Source: Tetracentron sinense | Taxonomy: Eukaryota; Streptophyta; Magnoliopsida; Trochodendrales; Trochodendraceae | Length of the DNA: 64,000 bases | Assembly: GCA_015143295.1 (NCBI GenBank) | Contig: CM026562.1 | Location: forward strand, 10,630,041-10,694,040 | Direction: 5' to 3' | Part shown: piece after piece, positions 43,221 through 51,775 of the stretch | How the letters are laid out: each line of letters starts with the position of its first letter | How positions within the stretch are numbered: position 1 is the first letter of the stretch | Program-made: the position numbers and the translations under genes | Notes under the pieces: generated by a model | Databases searched by the model: none | Told to the model about the DNA's origin: nothing | The model's input: only the letters and a program-made list of their open reading frames with translations

Positions 43221-43231
43221 CTCTCATACCA
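43221..43231 (-). other. Primer binding site of C1
   Basis: The minus strand reads TGGTATGAGAG, matching the initiator tRNA-Met primer site TGGTATCAGAG with one change, two bases inside the 5' LTR. Confidence 0.75.
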
Positions 43232-43233
43232 AT

Positions 43234-44388
43234 TAAAATTCCTTAGTTCAATGATTCCTTTGACCTAGAGGGGGGGGGGGGGGGTGAATAGGTCTGCTTA
43301 ATAAATTCTATCGATTTTAATTTTCAACAATCACAAGTGAACACGCAAAACTTTTTACGTGGAAAATCCTTTCGGGAAAAACCACAGGACCTAGTCCAGC
43401 ACAAATTTCACTATGAGAAGATTAAAGAAGTACAAGACTCGAATCTTACCCAACCGGACATGACACATTGTTCCTCGGTACTGATTCTTCAACTTGCAAA
43501 CCATGAACTAAGCTAGTTCGATCTCTGCCACAGCAGCTCCGATTCCTCACCGACCACTTCTTCTCAAAGCGATTCCACCACGATCTCCAATGATCGATTC
43601 CCGTCCTTGACGACTTTGGCTCATGCCAACCAACACTCACAGTGGAACAACAATGGGGTTTTAGGGTTTAGGACAACTCTAGAGTGATCCCATCAATAGC
43701 TTAAGGATCAACCAATGCAAGTTTTTAGAGATTAGAGAGGTAAAACTTGCATCTCTAGAGCAACTAATATAGGAGAAGGAGAGAAAATAATTCAGAGTTT
43801 CTGAGAACTCTAGAGTTAGCCCAATACACTCTCAACACTCTCCACAAGTCCACATTCATGAACTAGCAAGGTTCTAATAAATAGAGCAACTCAAAAAAGG
43901 ATTTAGAAGGTAAAAATTTGAATTTAGAAACATCCTAAAGCCAAGTGGGTCAACCAAGCTAACATTGGGTTACCCAATGAGGCAGTTCAGTTGATCGAAT
44001 GGGCCCTTTGGGTCGACCCAATTATTTCATGCTCTCTGTCTATTTTCACCATACAAATTTTGTAAGGACTGGGTCAACCCAATTTGGCCTTGGTCGACCT
44101 AATGGTGAAATATTGATAAATTTAACCTTTTTGATTTACCTAGACTTGATACACTTTTACCTAGGCCTTTTGGAACCAAAATACATGATAATGAGTATTT
44201 CCACTTGGGTAAATTTTGGTCTCTAAGTCTTACTTACCATCCTAATGCATGAGCCATTCTTGGATGCTTTTTCTTCAAACTTTGTCATGACTTCTTCTTC
44301 ACTTTTCATCGAACCATATGGTAAGACCTATGGAGAACTAGACACATTTTTGGACTCGGAATTTAGCCAACAAAATCATGAATTTACA
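43234..44388 (-). mobile_element. C1 5' LTR
   Basis: Pairs with 34188-35359. It contains a 16-G run at 43269-43284 where the other LTR has 8 G. The minus strand begins TGTAAATTCATG at 44388, followed outward by TSD gtatt. Confidence 0.9.
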
Positions 44389-44426
44389 GTATTTTTCACC
44401 ATGTACAAAAGTTATGGGGTTCTACA

Positions 44427-45498
44427 TCGTGTAAGAGTGAGATATTGGAGCGCACTGACAATGATGCTGTATTCATGAGGATCTGAGAGAGGAGTGTCAT
44501 TTGAAGTAGTCATTTTGGAGCCTCTTGACACTGGTGTAGAGCATGGTTTACCATTGAGCAATTCGTTTTGGTGAAGCAAGTGAGCTTAATACTTGGTTTG
44601 GATTGAAACTAAAGTCGTAAGATCACTGCTTAATACCCAACAAATAATTAAGATCGAGTCACTCGTAGAAATTTTTTGATGGAGGCGAAGAATAAAGCAA
44701 GACAACATTGATGAATAGGAACCTATAAGAATGTTGTCATCAACATAAAGGAGAAGAACTAAGGAACCCGTGGAGGTGTGGAGAACAAACATCGATGTGT
44801 CGGTTCATTTTGATGAAAGCCATTTCGGATGAGAAACTTGTTGAAATGTTGAAACCATGCTCGAGGATCTTCACAAAGATCATACATTGCCTTATGGAGC
44901 TTAAATACATGAGTTGGGCGAGTAGAGTCAATAAAGTTGGGTGGTTGTATGTACACTTCTTGTAAAAAAAAAATATGAAACATGCATTTTTCACATCAAG
45001 TTGTCGTATAACCAAACCTTTAGAGATAAAAAATAGAGAAAAACATGTGGATGGTTACTGGTTTAACAATGAGGCTAAAAGTTTCTAAAAAAAACAATAT
45101 CGGGTTGTTGATGAAAGGCCTTAGCAACAAGGCAAGCTTTATATCGTTCAATAGGCCCATTACTATGTTGCTTAATACAATACACCCAATAACATCTGAC
45201 AATGTCATAGATGAGCAATAGGGGACTAAGGACCATGTAGGATTTTAAACAAGAGTATGATACTCATCTATCGTGCCAACAACCCACTTTGGTTCTCATG
45301 TAGCTTGTTTGTGAGTTGTAGGTTCAGAGGGTATGGTGGATTCAAATAGAGATGTATATGCCGAAGAATTTGAATATCTAGTGGTAAGATAGAGTTTGGG
45401 TTTACAGGTACCATCTCGATTTTGAGTAATCATGGAGTGGCTAGGCAGAGGTAGGATGACAGAGGGTGAGGATGAAAAGGTGATAGTTGTGGTGGGAA
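44427..45498 (-). pseudogene. C2: remnant of another copia polyprotein (RT region)
   Basis: From 45490 downward, fragments in several frames give a linker (HSMITQNRDGTCKPKLY), RT start (IKQHSNGPIERYKACLVAKAFHQQP), RQLDVKNAC, EVYIQPPNFIDSTRPTHVFKLHKAMYDL, the catalytic LLLYVDDNILIG and, at the end, STPVSRGSK..DPHEYSIIVSALQYLTLTR. The frame stops at the G1 border (44426), so G1 inserted into this element; the rest of RNase H should lie left of the window. At 45498 it joins G3 LTR sequence with no LTR end between them. Confidence 0.82.
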
Positions 45499-45804
45499 AT
45501 ACCCCCCATTTTAATCCAATAAAAATACTTAGAAAATCCAAATCCTCATAATTCAAAATCTGATTTTCCAGTTCTAGGCAAAAACTGATAATTCCGGTTC
45601 GTCGTAACTTTTTCCATTGCTCGAAAACCATTCTAATCATATGAATAAAATCCCATAAAATTAACTAAGTTTAGTTAACTTATAAACAACCATTACCGGG
45701 ACTTTTTTATCTCCAAATTCGAAATATTTCATTACATGGTCACTATTCACAGCACTATTCATGACACTATTCATAGGCTATGAAAATGAGATCCGAGGTT
45801 CTAA
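45499..45804 (-). mobile_element. G3 3' LTR remnant
   Basis: Matches 56318-56625 (the first 306 bp of the LTR on the minus strand). The remaining ~1.48 kb is absent and replaced by copia remnant C2. Confidence 0.88.
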
Positions 45805-45820
45805 TCCTCCCCCCCTTACA
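45805..45820 (-). other. Polypurine tract of G3
   Basis: The minus strand reads CTGTAAGGGGGGAGGA beside the 3' LTR start. Confidence 0.75.
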
Positions 45821-45924
45821 GAAATTTCGTCATCGAAATTGAGACGATCCCATATACATGGAAAAAGAAACACAAAACAACTAACTTTACATACACCATC
45901 AAAATACTACTCAAACAGGTGAGT

Positions 45925-46173
45925 TTATTTTTCCTTTACTTCAGCCTCACGCTCCTAGGTAGCTTCTTCCGTAGAATGATGTTGCCATTTTATAAGGACT
46001 AAAGGGATGGTCTTTATGCGCAAGACCTGATCTCAACGATTCAAAATTTGAACTGGTTGCTTCACTAAGGTGAGATCCTCTCGAATCTCCACAGGATCAA
46101 GATCAATGACATGCGAAGGGTCCGACACATATTTCTGAAGCATAGAAATATGAAAGACGTTATGGACCGCAGC
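45925..46173 (-). pseudogene. G3 integrase C-terminus and chromodomain
   Basis: Encodes VHNVFHISMLQKYVSDPSHV, DPVEIREDLTLVKQPVQIL and a chromodomain (IPLVLIKWQHHSTEEAT..EREAEVKEK, stop at 45925). Two stops interrupt it, and it lacks the final YPxLF. It is separated from the rest of integrase by the solo LTR at 46174-48573. Confidence 0.82.
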
Positions 46174-46674
46174 TGTAGAGACCCGAATCTTTTTTATGTT
46201 TTTATTGCATTGCATTAGGGGTATTATAGTCCTTGTGATGTTTAATGTTTATTGTATTGTATATCTAATGGGTGTAGTGTGATTAAGGTTTAATCAAACT
46301 TCTAGTTCAGGAATGTCATATCACACTCTAAACTTTAAGAAGCTCTAGTTTTGGCATCGTTTATTGGAACTGAGTGATTCTTGAACCATTAGAAAGGTAT
46401 TAGAACCCTCTTCTAGGTTCATGTTTAATGCTTTTTCCTTAATTTTAATCTAAGCTAAGTCAAAAATGGGTTTTCCGAGGTTTTGTCTGATGGAATTACA
46501 GATCAGTCAACTTTGGGGAGTTTTTAGTCTATAAATAAAAGGGAATTTGGAAATTCTAAAATACCAAAAATGTTCGTTTTCGAAAGACGAATCCAACGCA
46601 AGTTGAATCGTCAAAATCTGATGAACGAGTCAAAAGTTATAGCCAAAATAGTAGAGTAGGTAAAAAATTTGTAG

Positions 46675-46862
46675 AACACCGATCACTCGGTCAGAAGTAG
46701 CAATCGATCGGTCCAAAACCAATCGATCGGTATCTATCGGCTGGTCCAAAATTTTGTATGGGAAAAATTTCCAGAGAGTGCTTTTTTGACCGAGAGCTCG
46801 GTCAAGAGCATCGATCGCTCGGTTGAGAATCGATCGCTCGGTCATAACCACCGATCGCTCGG
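46675..46862 (+). promoter_or_regulatory. ATCGATCG/CTCGGTC motif cluster in the solo LTR
   Basis: Six or more copies of ATCGATCGG, CGATCGCTCGGT or CACTCGGTC lie in about 190 bp, ending about 70 bp upstream of the TATA box at 46931. Many are self-complementary around CGATCG or GAGCTC. Confidence 0.5.
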
Positions 46863-48134
46863 TCCTTCGTATTTTTTTTGCAGAATTTTAGTAAGGGCTT
46901 TTTGGTCTTTTGGTTCTCAGACCTTGGGGCTATAAATAGGGATTCTATTTCGGGGTATTAGAATACTCTACCTATTTCTAACCTAATTTGGCAAAAAGGG
47001 AGAGAAACCCTAGGGTTTTGAGAGAGGGCTTTCTTGGGGAAGAAGGAGATAGCTTGGATAGCGCAAGGAGAGCTTGGAAAGCTTCCCCAAATCACTCCAG
47101 GAGCGTTTTGAATCCAAGAGAAGGATTCCTAAGGTCGATATACTATCCTAATCAACTCTATTTTAATGTTTTGTGAATATTAATTTGATAGGAATGATAG
47201 AATAGAGATTAGATGCATTTTTCCCAAATTTTATATGAAGTAAGCTAATTATGGATGGAAATGTGGATTAAAATGTGGATGGAATGTATGGAGGATGGGA
47301 TTAATATGTGGATGTGAATGGTGAATTGATTGTATGGATGGATCATGGTTTGATGAATGCTTGAAAATGTAGAATGACAATGTATTCATATTATGCGTGC
47401 TCAAGGTGTTTGTGAAAATGCTTGAGAGGATAAATGCTATTATACTCTTATGAAATGGTGGTAAATTGATTATGAATTGCGATATGAATTATGATAAGAT
47501 ATGTATATGTGAATTTTTTGTTAAGTATGTCTAATTACTTGCATAGAAATTGATAGTCGGGAAGGTAAGAACTTAGAGAAACATTTCTCAAACCGGGAAT
47601 TCTCTAACTATTTGGTATGGGAGAGTATAGTGGAGTTTCCATGGTGGGAGATCGGAATCTAAGCAATTACCAACTCGAATGTTAATTTCGACACTTAAGC
47701 ACATATGCACCTGTATGATAAGATAAGAGTCTCACAAGTCACACATGTGGACCACAAGCATGAGCATGACATACGTATGACATTTTGAATAAGCATAAGC
47801 ATGGCATGGTCCGTATCCGCCAAGAACGGCATGTCAATTACATTTGATTCTTAGACATGGTCCGTATCCGTCAAGAACGGCATGTCACATCATTGTATGA
47901 TCTGAATAAGTGCATAAGCATAAGCATCTCACAAGCACGTGGTCTCATAAGCATAAGCAGTTCATAAGTGTATTGTCTTCTAAGTCTAAGATTCTCACAA
48001 GTACACGAGTCAAGGTGATGATATGATGTATATGCGCACACGTTCTTCCATACTCTAATTATGTTATCATGCTATTGGATATGTTTCTAACTAAATGCAG
48101 GTGTATTATTATTGTTGGTTGGATTTTATATACA

Positions 48135-48289
48135 CCGAGTACTTTTGTACTCAGCCAGACTTTGTCTTGGCAGGTTTAGAGCAGGAGCACACGGCGGAGC
48201 CGTGGGTTGAGGAGACTTACATCGAGGAAGGAGGAGAAGGTGAGCCCATCGAGGAAGGAGCCGGAGTCTTGGGTGGCTACACCTCTTAG
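48135..48289 (+). other. Hairpin plus short acidic frame in the solo LTR
   Basis: CCGAGTACTTTTGTACTCAG (48135-48154) is an inverted repeat. After GTCTTGGCAG|GTTTAG, the frame encodes EPWVEETYIEEGGEGEP and ends at TAG 48287. The G1 and G3 LTRs keep the same arrangement. Confidence 0.5.
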
Positions 48290-48573
48290 TTTATGTTTCG
48301 TTGGTTGAGAGAGTTTTGTGTTAGACTTTTAGATGATGTTGCTCAACAGACTTTTTATGGTTGTATTTTTTATACTTGTTGGTTTATAGTAGGTTGTATA
48401 TGTTGACCATAGACTTGTGCAGGTTGGTTATAGTTTATATATCAGAATTTTATTACTCTAATTTTTGGAGACTCGTGTAGTAAGCCTTGAATGTATGTTT
48501 TTTTTAAGCAGGTTAAGTAATGTGATGATTCCAAAGTCCTATTTTAGCCTTGTAGGATTTTGGGGTCGTTACA

Positions 48574-49850
48574 GCAGCCATATGAGGAGGTAAAGCCACT
48601 CTGTAAGCGACTTCTCCGACGTGTGTGATTACCTCAAACAGTCCCACATACCTCGGGCTAAGCTTCCCATTCTTGCTGAACCTCATGATTCCTGGACTCG
48701 GAGAAATCTTCACAAATACTCGATCCCCAACCTGGAATTCCAAATCTCTGCGGCAAGTATCCGCATAGCTCTTCTACTTGTCTTGGGCAGCCTTCAACCT
48801 TTCCCGAATGATCCGAACTATCTCGGTAGTCTACTCGATCAACTCAGGACCCAATACCTTCCTTTCACCAACTTCGTCACAGTATAGAGGAGATCTACAG
48901 CTTCTCCCGTACAAGGCCTCGAAAGGTGCCATCTGGATGCTCACCTGGTAGCTATTATTGTAGGCGAACTCAACCAACGACAGATGATCTTCCCAACTAC
49001 CTCGGAAGTCCAACATACAAGCTCTGAGCATGTCCTTTATAATCTAGTTAACCCTCTCGGTCTGAGGGTGAAAAGTAGTGCTGAAATCTAGTCGAGAACC
49101 CATAGCACTTTGAAAGCCCTTGCAGAACCTAGAAGTAAACCTCGGGTCTCGATCAGACACGATGGAAACTGGCACCCCGTGCAGTCGGACCACCTCCTTG
49201 GTGTATAAGGCTACTAGTTGGCTCATGCTAAACGTAGTCCGATAGGGTAAGAAATGCGCAGATTTTGTCAATCGATCAACTACAACCCAGATAACATCGG
49301 AGCCTTTTGCCGTCCGTGGCAAGCCAACTATGAAGTCCATCGAAATATTCTCCCATTTCTATTCCGAAATAGGGAGGGACTATAAAAGACCTGCTGGCCT
49401 CTAATGCTTTGCCTTCACCTGCTGGCACACCAAGCAACAAGCCACGTACTCTGCCACCTCTCTCTTCATGTTCCGCCACCAGTAGTACCTTTTAAGATTC
49501 TAGTACATCTTAGTACTGTCAGGATGCACTGTATACTTGGATCGGTGGGTTTCGTCCAATATCTCTCTTCTCAACTCCGTGTCGGTGGGAACACACAACC
49601 TTCCTTTGAATGTGATGACACCATCACCATTCAAAGCAAACTCTTGATTGTCACTGCTAACCGACTTGTCTTGGTAAGCAAGCAACTTTGTATCCGTACT
49701 CTACAACTCCTTAATCTGAACCTAGATATAAGGCCTGACCGTAAAATCAGCCACGACTGGCCCATAGGTAGGAATGCTAAAGCTAGTATTGAGGTTTGCC
49801 ATCGCCTCCAATAACTTCCACTCCTGGACTATCATGTGAGCCATATGCCC
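48574..49850 (-). pseudogene. G3 integrase (N-terminal and core)
   Basis: From 49850 downward: HMIVQEWKLLEAMANL, LAYQDKSVSSDNQEFALNGDG, the HHCC region (HRSKYTVHPDSTK), the core (MDFIVGLPRTAKGSDVIWVVVDRLTKSAHF; SDRDPRFTSRF; FHPQT then ERVN), SWEDHLSLVEFAYNNSYQ, PFEALYGRSCRSPLYCDEVGER, and the C-terminal FQVGDRVFVKIS..KLSPRYVGLFEV. D, D and E residues are all present, but four residues usually found before ERVN are deleted. Frameshifts and stops split it into at least five pieces. Confidence 0.85.
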
Positions 49851-51628
49851 AGAAGAGTTCTTGCTTAGAGCGTCTGCCACCACATTAGCCTTACTCGGGT
49901 GATACTGAATGACACAGTTATAATCCTTCAGAAACTTCACCCATTATCACTGCCTTAAATTCAGCTCCTTCTGGGAAAACAGATACGTCAAACTCTTGTG
50001 ATCTGTGAACACATCGAATTTTTCCCCATAAGGTAGTGACACCAAAACTTCAGCACGAAGACAACTGCAGCAAGGTCTAGATCATACGTAGGATAGTTCT
50101 TCTCATGGTCTTTTAACTGCCGGGAAGCATAGGTGATGACATTCCCGTACTGCATCAGAACACATCCTAGCCCGATAAGCGATGCATCACTGTAGACTAT
50201 GAAACCGCCGCTCCCAAATGGAAGTGTGAGAACAGGGGCCATAGTAAGCCGCTTCTTCAACTTAGTGAAGCTTTCCTCGCATCTATCGCTCCAAGTGAAC
50301 TTAGCATTCTTCCGTGTGAGATAAGTGAGCGGAGCCGGCAAGCTGGAGAACCCCTCCACGAACCTCCTGTAGTAACCTGCCAGACCGAGAAAACTGCGAA
50401 TCTCGGTAACACTCTTTGGCCTTTCCCAGTTCATCACCGCATCTATCTTCGCGAAATCGATGGAGATACCCTCGGCAGTCACCACGCAGCCAAGGAATAC
50501 CACCTTCTCAAACCAAAACTCGCACTTGCTCAACTTAGCATAAAAGCTATGCTCTCGAAGAGTCTGTAGAGTGAGGCGAAGGTCTCTATCATGATCATCC
50601 CGTGTCTTGGAGTACACTAGGATATCATCCACGAATACGATCACGCACCGATAAAGAGATGGTCTGAACACCCGGTTCATCAAATCCATGAACGCAGCCG
50701 GCGCATTCGTAAGACCGAACGGCATGACCAAGAACTCGTAATGCCCATACCGAGTCCTGAAGGCAGTCTTGGAAACATCTTCAGTTTTGATCTTCAACTA
50801 ATGATGGTATCCAGATTGAAGATCAATCTTCGAGACGAACCTCGCTCCCTTTAGCTGGTCGAACAAGTCGTCTATCCGAGGCAATGGAACGATTCTTGAT
50901 CGTGACCTTGTTCAGCTGCCTATAGTCAACGCACATCCGCATCGACTCATCCTTCTTCATGAAGAGTACATGAGCTCCCCATGGTGAAACACTCAGACGG
51001 ATGAATCCAAGCTTCTGCAATTCCTCCAATTGTTCTTTCAACTCCTTAAACTCAATAGGGGCCATCCTGTACGGAGCCTTAGAGATTGGAGCCGTGCCTG
51101 GAGCAAGCTCGATGGCGAACTCTATCACCCGATCTAGAGGTAAACCCAACAATTTATCAGGAAATACATGCATATACTCGCACACAACCGAGATGGCTGT
51201 GGAAACTCACGCCTCCGGGTTCGATAGACTTAGACCTACGAGGCGGGCGATGTCTTGCTTCCGTAGCCCTCGAAAATGAAACGGCTTCTTCCTAATTGGT
51301 TTGAAGTTCACCATCTTCTCGAAGCACGCCACATGCCCATGGTGGGTCGAGAGTCAATCCATGCCAAGAATGACATCAAAGTCTAAGTCTTGGAACTCAA
51401 TGATGATTAAATCAACTGGAAACTCATGCTCTCCAACTTGAACAATGCAATCCTGATACACCTTGTTTGCATCCACAGACTTGCCGAGTGGAGTCGAAAT
51501 GGATAACTCCTGCGGTAGTCGACTCGGTTCTGAAGTAAAGCCCTCGACAAAGCTAGGCGAGACAAAAGAATGCGTTGATCTAGTGTCGATCAACACATGG
51601 GCTAAACATTCGCTCACTAGCAAAGTGC
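49851..51628 (-). pseudogene. G3 protease, reverse transcriptase and RNase H
   Basis: From 51628, just after the intron: LLVSECLAHVLIDTRSTHSFV. The protease catalytic triplet DTG is changed to DTR. RT continues with [64 protein letters not shown] and [15 protein letters not shown], then RNase H with [34 protein letters not shown] and IQYHPSKANVVADAL. A frameshift near 50885 and several stops interrupt it; the largest intact stretch (49988-50797) is 269 codons. Confidence 0.86.
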
Positions 51629-51775
51629 CTGAGTATTAAATTAACTAAGTGTCAAGCCATAGAAAACAATCTTAAATAATTATACATAGCATATTAATAC
51701 ATCCATACATCCAATAACACATACTTATATATAATACTAACAAGTTATGACTTTAATAACTCATCTTGAGCGTAC
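51629..51775 (-). other. Predicted intron at the Gag/protease boundary of G3
   Basis: Donor CAAG|GTACGCT (intron base 1 at 51775) and acceptor ATACTCAG|GC (last base at 51629) on the minus strand bound 147 AT-rich nt. The phase and flanking codons (D-V-V-Q-G, split after the first G of glycine, then T-L-L-V) equal those of the G1 intron. The ends are alike (GTACGCTxAAGxTG; TTGAC..TTAGTTAATT..TAATAC.CAG) while the middle differs. Confidence 0.8.

Larger units (their letters stand above)
34188..44388 (-). mobile_element. C1: SIRE-like Ty1/copia retrotransposon, defective
   Basis: TSD gtatt (34183-34187 and 44389-44393); LTRs of 1172 and 1155 bp; initiator-Met-type PBS; PPT AAAGGGGGAGA. Minus-strand order: Gag with CCHC knuckle and long coiled coil, protease, RT, RNase H, then an extra ORF in env position before the 3' LTR. 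Nearly all of integrase is missing. SIRE/Maximus is inferred from the long Gag coiled coil and the extra downstream ORF. Stops and frameshifts occur throughout. Confidence 0.9.
1..44426 (-). mobile_element. G1: Tekay-like Ty3/gypsy retrotransposon (chromovirus), interrupted by nested elements
   Basis: Read on the minus strand, the order is 5' LTR (29236-44426), primer binding site, Gag, protease, RT, RNase H, integrase with a C-terminal chromodomain, polypurine tract, and 3' LTR (1-1474, cut by the window edge). Removing the insertions leaves LTRs of about 2.6 kb. G2 splits pol between 3094 and 25753. A solo LTR and copia element C1 split the 5' LTR. The Tekay assignment is inferred from the gag-pro-RT-RH-INT order and the chromodomain ending in YPQLF. 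Frameshifts, stops and a changed integrase catalytic residue make the element defective. Its right end (44426) abuts copia remnant C2, so C2 was probably the insertion target. Its left end and TSD lie outside the window. Confidence 0.9.
29236..44426 (-). mobile_element. G1 5' LTR, split by two insertions
   Basis: LTR sequence occupies 29236-30805, 33168-34187 and 44389-44426. The minus strand starts TGTAGAACCCC at 44426 and ends GGTCACGACA at 29236. A solo LTR (30806-33167) and element C1 (34188-44388) split it. It contains a degenerate array of TTATGAG-type repeats (about 29826-30250). Compared with the 3' LTR, the four CpG motifs are mostly converted to TG/CA (33575-33680). Confidence 0.88.
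46174..48573 (+). mobile_element. Solo LTR of a third Tekay-type family
   Basis: A 2400-bp insertion with TSD gcagc (46169-46173 and 48574-48578), starting TGTAGAGACCC and ending GTCGTTACA. It has a TATA box (ctataaatagg, 46931-46938) and a cluster of CGATCG/CTCGGTC motifs upstream (46675-46862). Its R/U5-like end has the same hairpin and acidic frame as the G1 and G3 LTRs. A direct repeat, atggtccgtatccg.caagaacggcatgtca, occurs at about 47807 and 47857. No coding domains are present. Confidence 0.9.
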
